DNA of 64,000 nt from CAVXDY01 sp963721335. GTDB taxonomy: Bacteria > Actinomycetota > Thermoleophilia > Miltoncostaeales > Miltoncostaeaceae. Positions within the stretch are counted from its first letter, which is position 1. The number at the start of each line of letters is the position of its first letter. A program made the translations under genes and the position numbers. Of this stretch, positions 35,212-44,521 are shown in pieces. The notes beneath the pieces were generated by a model, which saw only the letters and a program-made list of their open reading frames with translations, was not told the origin of the DNA and made no database searches. The stretch is from the NCBI GenBank assembly GCA_963721335.1, contig CAVRIV010000005.1, positions 186,001 through 250,000 on the forward strand. The letters are read 5' to 3'.

Positions 35212-35646
35212 CTAGGCCGGTCGGGGCGCGGGGTCTTCTCGAAACGTCCGGTGTCGCGGACGGCCGTACGCGCGGACGATGCAGGCCGGCACGCGTGCCA
35301 GGTCGGCGGCCGGCGGGAAGGCCGCACGGTAGGCCCGCGGAGACATCCCGTAGGTGCGCGTGAAGCTCGTCGTGAACGACCCGAGGCTGCTGAGACCCAC
35401 GGCCAGGCAGATGTCGGTGACCGACCGGTCCGTCGTGCGAAGGAGCGCCGCGGCCCGCTCGAGGCGGCGCGTGAGCAGGTAGGCATGGGGGGTCTCGCCG
35501 AAGGCCCGGCGGAACTCGGCGCTGAAGTGGGCGCGGGACAGGCCCGCGGCGCGGGCGAGGGCATCGACGTCGAGCGGCTCGGCGTACCGACGGTCGGCGA
35601 GGTCGCGGGCGCGCAGAAGGTGGCGGGCGGGGGGCACGACGGCCAT
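35212..35646 (-). CDS. AraC-family transcriptional regulator
   Basis: Short AraC regulator of 144 residues consisting of the DNA-binding domain only. HTH1 is LDVDALARAAGLSRAHFSAE and HTH2 is VTDICLAVGLSSLGSFTTSF, followed by the signature TYGMSPRAYR. There is no ligand domain, so it may act constitutively or with a partner. Start ATG 35646. It precedes the VOC gene by 38 bases, probably as an operon. Confidence 0.9.
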   Translation of the reverse strand: MAVVPPARHLLRARDLADRRYAEPLDVDALARAAGLSRAHFSAEFRRAFGETPHAYLLTRRLERAAALLRTTDRSVTDICLAVGLSSLGSFTTSFTRTYGMSPRAYRAAFPPAADLARVPACIVRAYGRPRHRTFREDPAPRPA

Positions 35647-35702
35647 GCGTGGATCATCGCGCCTCGCGCCGCGCCAGGCCCACCGGGTGGGAGACTGGCG
35701 CC

Positions 35703-36443
35703 GTGGCGACGTGGGCCCTCGACCTCGACGGCGTCCTCTGGCGCGGAGCGATGCCCATCCCGGGGGCGGCCGACGCGGTCGGGCGCCTGAGGACGCGCGT
35801 CGAGCGCGTCGTCTTCCTGACCAACAACGCCGCCGCGACGATCGGCGAGCACCTCGCCAAGCTCGAGCGGTTCGGCGTCGCGACCGATCCCGAGGATCTC
35901 CTCACCTCCGCCCAGGCGGCGGCGACCATGCTTCCGCCGGGCTCCACGGCGCTGGCCTGTGCGGGCCCCGGCGTGCGCGAGGCGCTCGCGGCGCGCGGCG
36001 TGCGGATCGTGGAGGCGGGGCCCGCCGACGCGGTGGTCGTCGGGTGGCACCGCGAGTTCGACTTCTCGCGGCTGGCCCGCGCGGCCGACGCGGTCCGGGC
36101 CGGGGCGCGGCTCATCGGCACCAACGAGGACGCGACCTTCCCGACACCGGACGGACTGCTGCCCGGCGCGGGCGCCCTGCTGGCGGCGGTGGCCTACGCC
36201 TCCGGCGCGACCCCGGACGTCGCGGGAAAGCCCCACGCGCCCATGCGGCGTCTCGTCCTGGAGCGGGTCGGGTCCGTCGCCACCGTGGTCGGCGATCGGC
36301 CGTCCACCGACGGCGCGCTCGCCCGGGCCCTCGGCGCCCGGTTCGCGCTGGTCCTGAGCGGTGTCACCGGCGAGGGGGAGCTGGATGGCCTCCAGCCGAC
36401 GCCGGACGTCGTGGCGCTCGACCTCGCGGCCCTCGTTCCGTAG
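35703..36443 (+). CDS. HAD-IIA family phosphatase (NagD/PGP type)
   Basis: Cytosolic phosphatase of 246 residues. Motif I WALDLDGVLWRGAMPIPGAA, motif II VVFLTNNAAATI, motif III with the Lys in VAGKPHAPM, and motif IV VVGDRPSTDGALARALGA. The C2a cap lies between motifs II and III, as in NagD and phosphoglycolate phosphatase of eukaryotic type. GTG start at 35703. Substrate not determined by sequence. Confidence 0.9.
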   Translation: MATWALDLDGVLWRGAMPIPGAADAVGRLRTRVERVVFLTNNAAATIGEHLAKLERFGVATDPEDLLTSAQAAATMLPPGSTALACAGPGVREALAARGVRIVEAGPADAVVVGWHREFDFSRLARAADAVRAGARLIGTNEDATFPTPDGLLPGAGALLAAVAYASGATPDVAGKPHAPMRRLVLERVGSVATVVGDRPSTDGALARALGARFALVLSGVTGEGELDGLQPTPDVVALDLAALVP

Positions 36444-36743
36444 GCGACGCCGGATCGTCCCGCGGTGGTCAACCCTCCGCGGCGACAACCGTGACGGCCA
36501 CGCGATCGCGCGGCCCGCCTGAAGCTCCTCGAGGCGGAGCGGCTCCCTGGACGGACGCCTTCATCCCCGCGCGCCGCGACGGCCAGCCGGTGCGACGCGC
36601 GGGCATCCGAGCATCTGCCGAGGACCCTCCCGGACCGCGCGGGCGGGCAACTACGGAGAGCGCCGCGGTGCCTTCCCGGATGCTCGCCCCGCTGTTCGTG
36701 GGGATGCTGGCGATGCCCTGATCCCACTCAGCGAGGTGCCATC
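36444..36743. other. Intergenic stretch, nothing recognised
   Basis: 300 bases between the HAD phosphatase and the alcohol dehydrogenase. No gene, RNA or repeat could be supported; GCGAGGTG just before GTG 36744 is the probable ribosome site of the next gene. Confidence 0.5.
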
Positions 36744-37811
36744 GTGAAAGCCGCCGTCGTCCACAGCTTCGATCAACCGCTCGCCATCGAGGACGTTCCG
36801 ATGCCCGAGCCCGGGCCCGAGCAGGTTCTCGTGCGCATCGAGACCTGCGGTCTCTGTCACACCGACATTCACGCCGCGCGCGGCGACTGGCCCGTCCAGC
36901 CCTCGCCGCCCTTCATCCCCGGCCACGAGGGCGTCGGCATCATCGAGCGCGCCGGACCGGGCAACACCCACGGTCTCGGTGCCGGCATGCGTGTCGCGCT
37001 CCCCTGGCTGGGCTACGCATGCGGGGACTGCGGCTTCTGCAACAGCGGCCGCGAGACCCTGTGCGAGCGTCAGCTCAACACCGGCTACGGGATGAACGGC
37101 GCCTTCGCCGAGTACGCCGTCGGCTACGCGCGGCACGTCGTACGCGTCCCCGACGGGATCGAGCCCGCCGACGCGGCTCCGCTGACGTGCGCGGGGGTCA
37201 CGACGTACAAGGCCGTAAAGGTCTCGGGCGCGGGGTCCGCGGACCTCGTCGCGGTGTTCGGGGTGGGTGGCCTGGGCCACCTGGCCGTGCAGTACGCCGC
37301 GATCACGGGCGCCCAGGTCGTCGCGGTCAACATCAACCCGGAACGGCTGGCCAGCGCTGCGCAGCTCGGAGCCGAGCACGTCATCCACGCGGGCGAGCAG
37401 GACCCGGTGGCCGCGATCAAGGCACTCGGCGGCGCTCAGGCAGCGATCAGCACGGCGGCCAGTCCCGAGCCGTTCGAGCAGGCGTTCTCCTCGCTCGCGC
37501 GCGGTGGGCGGCTGGTCTGCGTCGGGCTCCCCGCCGCCAACACCATGCGGCTCCCGATCTTCGAGACGGTGCTCGGCGGGCTGACCGTCACAGGTTCGAT
37601 CGTCGGCACCCACCACGACCTCGAGGAGGTCTTCGCGCTGCACCTGCGCGGCAAGACGCGCGTCGAGCGCTCGGAATGCGCGCTCGACGACGTGAACACC
37701 GCGATCGAGGCGGTGCTCGACGGCAGCGCCGGCACCGCCCGCACGGTGCTGCGGATGGCCCCGACCGCCCCGGCCCCCGCGAACGGCCGGCCGGCCGTGG
37801 CAACGGTCTGA
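36744..37811 (+). CDS. Zinc-dependent alcohol dehydrogenase, AdhP-like
   Basis: Medium-chain dehydrogenase of 355 residues oxidising alcohols with NAD. The catalytic zinc ligands are in ETCGLCHTDIHAARGDW and PGHEGVGI. The structural zinc site is CGDCGFCNSGRETLC, four cysteines. The Rossmann motif is VFGVGGLGHLAVQYAAITGA. Length is slightly above AdhP (about 340) through a short Pro/Ala-rich tail. Start GTG 36744. Monocistronic, ordinary member of its family. Confidence 0.93.
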   Translation: MKAAVVHSFDQPLAIEDVPMPEPGPEQVLVRIETCGLCHTDIHAARGDWPVQPSPPFIPGHEGVGIIERAGPGNTHGLGAGMRVALPWLGYACGDCGFCNSGRETLCERQLNTGYGMNGAFAEYAVGYARHVVRVPDGIEPADAAPLTCAGVTTYKAVKVSGAGSADLVAVFGVGGLGHLAVQYAAITGAQVVAVNINPERLASAAQLGAEHVIHAGEQDPVAAIKALGGAQAAISTAASPEPFEQAFSSLARGGRLVCVGLPAANTMRLPIFETVLGGLTVTGSIVGTHHDLEEVFALHLRGKTRVERSECALDDVNTAIEAVLDGSAGTARTVLRMAPTAPAPANGRPAVATV

Positions 37812-37872
37812 GCGCTCAGCTCGCGGCCGGGTCGGGCCGCGCGGTGCCGTCTGCACCGCGCGGCCCGCGCGG

Positions 37873-38277
37873 TCAGCCCGGAGCGCGCTCCAAGCGCTCG
37901 AGCAGCCGGAGCAGGGAGCCGCTCAGCTCCGGGAGCTGATCGGCCGGGCCCCGGGCGACGCGCCCGCGGACGTGCGCGTCGGGGTCGAGGCCGTGCGTGA
38001 GCTGGATCCGGGCGGCCTGCGACACGACCATCGCGTCCTCGGCCGTGAGCTCCGCCGGAGCGTGCACGTCGTCCGGCCAGCCCAGGATGTCGAGGACCCG
38101 GACGGCGGCGCGCAGGTCGCCGACGGCCGGGTGGTCATGACGCCCGGCCGTGACCTCGTGGGTCAGCCGCGCCGCCGCCGGCAGCAGCGTCCAGGCGAAC
38201 ACCGCCCGGCGCGCGAGGTCGGCCTCGCCCGGTTGGAGGCTCGCCGGTTGGTCGTGGTGCCGATGCTGGTCGTCCAC
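37873..38277 (-). CDS. Conserved-looking hypothetical protein downstream of cydC
   Basis: 134 residues, His/Asp-rich at the amino end (MDDQHRHHDQPASLQPGEAD) and helical afterwards (RRAVFAWTLLPAAARLTHEV; ELTAEDAMVVSQAARIQL). GGGAGG lies five bases before GTG 38277, a strong start. It follows cydC by 122 bases on the same strand and might belong to the cyd transcription unit. I do not recognise the family. Confidence 0.6.
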   Translation of the reverse strand: MDDQHRHHDQPASLQPGEADLARRAVFAWTLLPAAARLTHEVTAGRHDHPAVGDLRAAVRVLDILGWPDDVHAPAELTAEDAMVVSQAARIQLTHGLDPDAHVRGRVARGPADQLPELSGSLLRLLERLERAPG

Positions 38278-38399
38278 GACGACCTCCCTTCGGATCGCGC
38301 GTGCCCTGAGCACACCGTCTCGTGCCGGTGGCCCGACGCCATCGGCGCGGGCACGGAGGCCGCCACGGGTTTCCCGCAGGCGCCCGGCGGGCGCGGGAA

Positions 38400-40127
38400 T
38401 CAGGGGGCCAGGGCCATCAGCACGGCGTACCGGCCCCCGGCCTCGGCCAGGTCGGCCGCGCGGCCCCGCTGCACCACGCGGCCGCCCTCCAGCACCAGCA
38501 CCTCGTCGAACGACTCGAGCCCGATGGGCGAGTGGGTGATGAGGAGGACCGAGCGCTCGGGAGAGGTCGCGAGGATCCGGCCGATCAGCTCGCGGGTCGA
38601 GGACGGGTCGAGATGGGCGGCCGGCTCGTCCAGGATCATCACGGGCGCATCCGAGATCACGACGCGGGCGAGCGCGATCCGGGACCTCTGGCCGCCGGAG
38701 ACCTCGGCACCGGCCTCGCCCACCGGGGTGTCGATTCCGTGCGGGAGCCCGTCGATCCAGTCGTCCAGCCCCACGGTGACCAGCGCGGCACGGAGGTCCG
38801 CGTCGGACGCGTCCGGTCGCCCGATGAGGACGTTGTCGCGGATGCTCCCGGTGAAGAGGTGGGCCTGCTGCTCGCAGAGGCGGACGCGACGCCGCACGTC
38901 GTCCGGGCCGAAGAGGCCGATGTCGCGTCCGTCCAGCGTCGCCCGGCCCGCATCGAGGTCGCGGAAGCGCACCAGGACCTCGGCGATCGTGGTCTTCCCG
39001 CCCCCGCTCGGCCCGACGATCGCGATCCTGCCGCCCGGATCCAGGCGGAGGTCGACCCCGTCGAGGATCCATGGCCCGTCGGCCCCGTGCCGCAGCCGCG
39101 CGCCCTCCAGGCCGAGGGCGGGCGCCGCCGGGACCGGGAGCGGCGCCGCCGGGTCGAGGACAGGGACCGGGGCAAGGGTCACCTCCTCGATGCGCCGCGC
39201 CGCCGTGACCGTGGCGGCGAGGCGGCCGGCCGCCTCGGGCAGGGGAGCGAGCGCCTCGACGGAGGCCAGGGCCAGAAGGGTGAGCGCCGCCAGGAGGACG
39301 CCGTCCATCCGCCCGTCCCGGACCGCGGGGGCCCCGACGGCCAGCATCGCCGCGGCCGCGAGGCCGGCGAGCGCCGCGACCAGGCCCGCGCTGCCGGCGC
39401 CGATCGCCGCGTCGGACCGCGCCTCCCTCGCCAGGTCGCGATCGGCGGCGCGGACGCGCCGCACCCGGTCGTCCACCAGCCCGTAGGCGGCCAGCTCGGG
39501 CGCGAGTTGGAGCGACTCCAGGATTTCCGAGCCGAGGGCCGCCCGGGCCGGGGCCTGTCGCCGCCCCGCCCGCCGGCCCGCGAGTCCGGCCATCAGGGGG
39601 AGTCCCAGCGCCGCGACCCCCAGGATCACCGCCAGGACGAGCCCCGCCACCGGCAGGATGGCGCCCGCCGCGCCCGCCGCCGCGACGGTGATCACGAGGG
39701 CGACGGCGGGCGGCCCCAGGCCGCTGACGTAGAGGTGCTGCATCGCGTTGACGTCACCTACGAGCCGGCCGAGCAGGTCGCCGCCGCGCATGCGCGGAAG
39801 GCCCCCCGGGACGAGCGGGATGAGCCGGTCGTAGACCGTCCGCCGCGTCCTCGCGAGGATCCGCAGCGCGACGTCGTGGGACAGGAGGCGCTCCGTGTAG
39901 CGACCGAGGGCGCGCGCGATGACGAGGCTCCGCACCACCACGATCGGGACGGTCAACGCGAGGACTGCAGGCCGCTCGGCCGCCCTGCTGATGAGGTAGC
40001 CGGACACGGCCAGGAGGGCGACGCCCGCGCCGGCGGCCACCACGCCGGCGAGGAGGGAGACGGCCAGCCGCCGGCGGCTGCCGCCGGCCAAGCGCACGGC
40101 GCGGGCGAGGGCGCCGAGGCCGCTCAT
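38400..40127 (-). CDS. cydC: CydC-like half of the cysteine/glutathione ABC exporter
   Basis: Membrane-fused ABC subunit of 575 residues required for cytochrome bd assembly in characterised bacteria. Six transmembrane helices fill the first half, including VVVRSLVIARALGRYTERLL. ATPase motifs: Walker A GPSGGGKTT, Q-loop CEQQAHLF, signature VSGGQRSRIALA, Walker B VMILDEPAAHLD. It overlaps cydD by four bases (ATGA). Together with CydD it forms a heterodimer that exports a low-molecular-weight thiol. Frame intact. Confidence 0.92.
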   Translation of the reverse strand: MSGLGALARAVRLAGGSRRRLAVSLLAGVVAAGAGVALLAVSGYLISRAAERPAVLALTVPIVVVRSLVIARALGRYTERLLSHDVALRILARTRRTVYDRLIPLVPGGLPRMRGGDLLGRLVGDVNAMQHLYVSGLGPPAVALVITVAAAGAAGAILPVAGLVLAVILGVAALGLPLMAGLAGRRAGRRQAPARAALGSEILESLQLAPELAAYGLVDDRVRRVRAADRDLAREARSDAAIGAGSAGLVAALAGLAAAAMLAVGAPAVRDGRMDGVLLAALTLLALASVEALAPLPEAAGRLAATVTAARRIEEVTLAPVPVLDPAAPLPVPAAPALGLEGARLRHGADGPWILDGVDLRLDPGGRIAIVGPSGGGKTTIAEVLVRFRDLDAGRATLDGRDIGLFGPDDVRRRVRLCEQQAHLFTGSIRDNVLIGRPDASDADLRAALVTVGLDDWIDGLPHGIDTPVGEAGAEVSGGQRSRIALARVVISDAPVMILDEPAAHLDPSSTRELIGRILATSPERSVLLITHSPIGLESFDEVLVLEGGRVVQRGRAADLAEAGGRYAVLMALAP

Positions 40128-41863
40128 ACGGCCACCGCGGTCTCGGCCCGCACCTGAGCCCCGAAGGCGCCGGCGGTCTCGGCGAGGACCGCCGGGTCAC
40201 CGTCCTGCGTCACCCGTCCCCCGCTCAGGACCACCACGCGGTCGGCGCTGCGGGCGAGCCCGAGGCGATGCACCGCGAGGACCGCCGTGCGCCCTCGGCA
40301 GAGGCGCTCGATCGCGTCCTCCACGAGCCCCGCCCCCTCAGGATCGAGGTTGGCGACCGGCTCGTCCAGGAGCACGAGCGACGGATCGCGCAGGAAGGCG
40401 CGGGCGAGAGCCACCCGCTGGGCCTCGCCGGCGGACAGCGGGCGCCCTCCCTCGCCGACCCGGGTGTGGATCCCCTCGGGCAGCCGGTCCACCAGCGCCC
40501 CGGCGTTCGCCGATCGCAGAGCGTTGAGGATGCGCGCCTCGTCGGCGGCGGGGTCGCCCATGCGCACGTTGTCCGCCACGGTGCCGCTGACGAGCGAGGG
40601 GCGCTGGGGCACCCATGCGACACGCCGGCGCCAGGCCTCGGCGTTTCCCTCGCGCAGGTCCATCCCGCCCGCCGTGACCCGTCCGTCGGTCGGGTCGGCG
40701 AGGCGGGCCAGGAGGGCCAGCAGCGTGCTCTTGCCCGAGCCGCTCGCCCCCACCACGGCCAGGCGCTCTCCGGGCGCGATCGTGAGCGTGACGTCCGCCA
40801 GCGCCGGCGCTCCGCGGCCCTCATAGCGGACTCCGGCACCCTCCAGCCGGATCGCCGCGCGGGCCGGGTCGGGCAGCTCGATCGGCCGCTCGGCGCGCGA
40901 CAGGAGCGGGGGCAGGTCGAGCACCTCGTAGACGCGCTCGGCGGCGGCCAGGCCGTCGGCGCTCGCGTGGTAGTTGGCGCCCAGCCGGCGCAGGGGCGCG
41001 TAGAGCTCGGGGGCGAGCACGAGCACCGTCAGCCCGGCGGCCAGGGTCATCCCGCCGGCGGCGAGCCGAAGCCCGATCGCGACCGCGACGAGCGCGACGC
41101 CCAGGGACGCCGCCAGCTCGAGGACCAGCGCCGAGAGGAACGCGACCCGCAGGGTGGCCATGGTCTCCCGCCGCAGCCGCTCGCCGATCGATCCCAGGGC
41201 GGCCGACTGGTACTCGGCGCGCCCGTGGGCACGCAGCGTGGGGAGGCCGCGGACGACCTCCACGAAGCGTCCCCCGAGCGCGCGCAGAGAGCCCAGGCGT
41301 GCTCGCGATGCCTGCCCGGCCGCCATGCCGACCAGCACGAGGAAGACCAGGGCCACGGGGAGCGTCACGGCCATGATGGCGGCCGAGGCGGGGTCGAGGG
41401 GGATGACCCAGGCGAGGATCGCCACGGGCACGAGGACCGACAGCACGAGCTCCGGCACGTAGCGCCCGAAGTACGCCTCGAGGGCGTCCACGCCCTGCAC
41501 CGCGGCGATCGCGAGGTCGCCGCTGCGCGCCCCCTCGCCGGCCGCGGGCCGGGACCTGACGAGGTGGTCGACGAGCCGCACCCGCAGCCCCGACATGATG
41601 CGCGAGGCGGCCAGGTGCCCGGTCATCTCCTGGCCCCAGACGAGAAGGCCTCGGGCCGCCGAGACCAGCGCCAGCGCCACGATCTCGACCCGCACGTCCC
41701 CGAGCGACCGCCCGTCGACCACGACGCCGGAGATCACCAGGGCCAGAAGCACCGCCTGCGCGATGACGGTGGCGGCCGTCGCCACGCCGCTCGCGACCGC
41801 CGCCGCCAGATGCCACCGCGCGGCTCCGCTCGCCCGCAGGAGCCGGCGGTGGAGGGGCTTCAT
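40124..41863 (-). CDS. cydD: CydD-like half of the cysteine/glutathione ABC exporter
   Basis: ABC half-transporter of 579 residues. The membrane part includes YFGRYVPELVLSVLVPVAIL, the typical CydD helix 3-4 block. ATPase motifs: GASGSGKST, WVPQRPSLVSGTV, LSAGEAQRVALARA (an atypical SAGE signature shared by CydD proteins) and LVLLDEPVANLD. The start overlaps the cydB stop by one base (TGATG). Order cydA-cydB-cydD-cydC is one operon. Confidence 0.92.
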   Translation of the reverse strand: MKPLHRRLLRASGAARWHLAAAVASGVATAATVIAQAVLLALVISGVVVDGRSLGDVRVEIVALALVSAARGLLVWGQEMTGHLAASRIMSGLRVRLVDHLVRSRPAAGEGARSGDLAIAAVQGVDALEAYFGRYVPELVLSVLVPVAILAWVIPLDPASAAIMAVTLPVALVFLVLVGMAAGQASRARLGSLRALGGRFVEVVRGLPTLRAHGRAEYQSAALGSIGERLRRETMATLRVAFLSALVLELAASLGVALVAVAIGLRLAAGGMTLAAGLTVLVLAPELYAPLRRLGANYHASADGLAAAERVYEVLDLPPLLSRAERPIELPDPARAAIRLEGAGVRYEGRGAPALADVTLTIAPGERLAVVGASGSGKSTLLALLARLADPTDGRVTAGGMDLREGNAEAWRRRVAWVPQRPSLVSGTVADNVRMGDPAADEARILNALRSANAGALVDRLPEGIHTRVGEGGRPLSAGEAQRVALARAFLRDPSLVLLDEPVANLDPEGAGLVEDAIERLCRGRTAVLAVHRLGLARSADRVVVLSGGRVTQDGDPAVLAETAGAFGAQVRAETAVAV

Positions 41864-42942
41864 CAGGCGTCCGCCGGCGGGTCCGGGGCGGTCCGAGGCT
41901 CGGGCAGGAGGTCGAGCGCGGTGTGGGCGCCCTCGGCCTCTCCTCCCACCCGGGCGCGGAAGATCCAGTAGGTCCACCCCTGGTAGGCGAGCACCACGGG
42001 GGTGAGGATCGCGGCCACCACCGTCATGACCGTCAGCGTGTAGTTGGTCGATGCGGCCTGCGCGATGGTGAGCGCGAGCGACGGATCGTCCACCGAGTTG
42101 ATGACGTTCGGCCAGAGGCTCGCGAAGATCGTCACGACGAGCAGCACCACGACCGCCCCGGTGGCGCCGAACGCCGACGAGTAGCGCCGCCGCACCACGA
42201 GGGCGAGGGCCGCGATCGCCGCGACGGCCGTGCCGGCGGCTGCGACGGCCGCGAGCGCGTTCAGCGTGTCGTCGCTCGCCGAGCGGCCGATGGTCCAGGC
42301 CAGGAAACCGGCGCCGCCCACGACGAGCGCGGCGGTCAGCGGGAGCGCCAGGGCCCGGGCGCGGCGGTTCAGGTCGCCCCGTGTGCGCATCGTGAGGAAG
42401 AGGGCGCCGTGCGCGGCGCAGAGCACGAGCGTGGCCACCCCGCCCAGGAGCGCGTACGGGTTGAGCAGGTCGCCGAGGTTCCCCGCGTACTCACCGCTTG
42501 CGTCCAGGTGGACGCCGCGCACCAGGTTGGCGAAGGCCACCCCCCAGAGCAGGGCCGGCACCGCGCTGCCGACGACGATCGCGGCGTCCCACGTCGCCCG
42601 CCAGCGCCGGCCCTCGTGCCGCTCGCGGAACTCGAACGCGACGCCGCGCACGATGAGCGCGGCCAGGATCACGAAGAGTGCGAGGTAGAAGCCGGAGAAG
42701 AGGGTGGCGTACCACTCGGGGAAGGCCGCGAAGGTGGCCCCGCCGGCGGTCAGCAGCCACACCTCGTTGCCGTCCCAGACGGGCCCGATGGAGGCGATCA
42801 GCGAGCGGCGGTCCTCCTCGCTCCGGCCGAGCACGGGAAGGAGCATCCCGACCCCGAAGTCGAAGCCCTCCAGGAAGAGGTAGCCGGTCCAGAGGACGGC
42901 GATGAGCACGAACCAGAGCGTCTCGAGCGCGGTGGGGTCCAC
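41863..42942 (-). CDS. cydB: Cytochrome bd ubiquinol oxidase subunit II
   Basis: Membrane subunit of the high-affinity terminal oxidase, 359 residues. Family blocks: WFVLIAVLWTGYLFLEGFDF, GFDFGVGMLLPVLGR, PVWDGNEVWLLTAGGATFA and AYQGWTYWIFRARV at the end. AGGAGG (42952-42947) with a 4-base gap before GTG 42942 marks an independent start even though the frame is open through from cydA, so a separate protein is expected. Confidence 0.92.
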   Translation of the reverse strand: MDPTALETLWFVLIAVLWTGYLFLEGFDFGVGMLLPVLGRSEEDRRSLIASIGPVWDGNEVWLLTAGGATFAAFPEWYATLFSGFYLALFVILAALIVRGVAFEFRERHEGRRWRATWDAAIVVGSAVPALLWGVAFANLVRGVHLDASGEYAGNLGDLLNPYALLGGVATLVLCAAHGALFLTMRTRGDLNRRARALALPLTAALVVGGAGFLAWTIGRSASDDTLNALAAVAAAGTAVAAIAALALVVRRRYSSAFGATGAVVVLLVVTIFASLWPNVINSVDDPSLALTIAQAASTNYTLTVMTVVAAILTPVVLAYQGWTYWIFRARVGGEAEGAHTALDLLPEPRTAPDPPADA

Positions 42943-42950
42943 GGATCCTC

Positions 42951-44349
42951 CTAGTAGGCGAGCGAGGGCTCGGCGCCGGCGTCGTCGTCCGAGGAGCCGG
43001 GCTCGGTCGGCGAGCGGCACCTCGCGCAGCCCCCTCAGGGCGAGCCATCCGGCGACGCCGGCGAGGACGCCGTAGAGGATCGTGAAGCCCACGAGGCTGA
43101 GCGCCACGGTCCAGGCGCTGACGGTGGGCGAGACGGCCTGGTCGGTGCGGAGGAGCCCCTGCACGACCCAGGGCTGCCGCCCCATCTCGGTGAAGACCCA
43201 GCCCATCGCGTTCGCCAGGAAGGGCAGCGGGATGGCCCAGACCGCGAGGCGCAGGAAGCGCGGCGAGGTGGTGAGGGTGCCCCGGCGCAGCAGCAGCAGC
43301 CCCACGGCGCCGAGCAGGATCATCAGCATCCCGGCCCCGACCATCAGCCGGAACGACCAGTAGGTGATGCCGATGACCGGGCGGTAGTCGCCCGGCCCGT
43401 ACTTGGCCTCGTAGGCGGCCTGCAGGTCGTCGATGCCCTCGACCCGTCCGTCGATGGTGTTCGTGGACAGCACCGAGAGGGCCTTCGGGACCTCGATGTT
43501 GTGGGTCAGCCGCTCCGGCGTCGCCTCGAACGGCGCCACCGCGAAGAGCGAGAACGGCGCGCCGTCCTGCGACGTGTAGAGCGCCTCGGCGGCCGCCATC
43601 TTCATCGGCTGCTGGTCGGTCATGAGCTGAGCCTGGAAGTGGCCCACGGTGGCGGTGCCGACGGCCGCCACGAACGTCACCGTCAGCGCCAGCGTGGCCG
43701 AGCGCCGGAAGCCGTCGAGGTCGTTTCCGCGCAGCAGGTGCCATGCGGACACGCCCAGGATCACCATCCCGCCCGTCGTGAGGGCGCCGAGGATCGTGTG
43801 GGCGAAGGCGAAGAGCGCGGTCGAGTTCGTCAGGACCGCCAAGATGCTGGTCATCTCGGCTCGCCCCGAGGCGCCGATCGTGTAGCCGACCGGATGCTGC
43901 ATCCAGGAGTTCGCGGCGAGGATGAAGTAGGCGGAGAGGGCGGACCCGAACGCGACGAGCCAGATCGTCGCGAGGTGGACGCGCGGAGGCAGGCGGTCGC
44001 GGCCGAAGATCCAGAGGCCGATGAACGTGGACTCCAGGAAGAAGGCCGCGAGCGCCTCCATCGCGAGCGGCGCGCCGAAGACGTCCCCGACGTAGCGCGA
44101 GTACTCGCTCCAGTTCATGCCGAACTGGAACTCCTGGACGATCCCGGTCACCACACCGACGGCGAAGCTGATGAGCATGAGCCGGCCCCAGAAGCGGACC
44201 ATGCGGGCGTAGACGGGCTTGCCGGTGCGGTGGCGCGCGGTGTCGAGCACCGCCACGAACGCCGCTAGGCCGATGCTGAGCGGCACGAAGATGAAGTGGA
44301 AGAGGGTCGTGATGCCGAACTGCAGGCGGGCGAGCTCGAGCGCGCTCAC
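42951..44349 (-). CDS. cydA: Cytochrome bd ubiquinol oxidase subunit I, one frame break at 3' end
   Basis: Haem-bearing subunit, about 465 residues. LQFGITTLFHFIFVPLSIGL has the haem b595 His; MEALAAFFLESTFIGLWIFG the conserved Glu pair; TALFAFAHTILGALTTGG the b558 His; GWVFTEMGRQPWVVQG the b558 Met. It reduces oxygen to water with quinol and conserves energy as a proton gradient. Near 43005 one extra C shifts the frame; without it the protein ends DEPGSSDDDAGAEPSLAY at the TAG overlapping the cydB ribosome site. Start GTG 44349. A near-palindrome GGCGGGAATTTCCGCC sits at 44435-44450 upstream. Confidence 0.93.
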
Positions 44350-44521
44350 CGCGGGGGCGGCACCCCTGCCGCGCGCCGCGCCGGGGTCGTGTTCACGGAC
44401 ATCTCGTCGGCCTGCATCGTGCCCCTCTCGTGGCGGCGGGAATTTCCGCCCGAGACGCTAGGTCCGGGGCGCACGGCGGGCATGGGTCGTAACCCTCATC
44501 CCGGGTTGCGGCTTTCCGCCG

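Noticed and set aside
41863..44349. A natural CydA-CydB fusion protein
   Set aside because: The ribosome site and stop between them point to one inserted base; annotated as two genes.
44435..44450. Redox operator upstream of cydA
   Set aside because: GGCGGGAATTTCCGCC is a near-palindrome but does not match Rex, Fnr or ArcA-type sites I know, and it is within reach of chance in GC-rich DNA. Mentioned only in the cydA entry.
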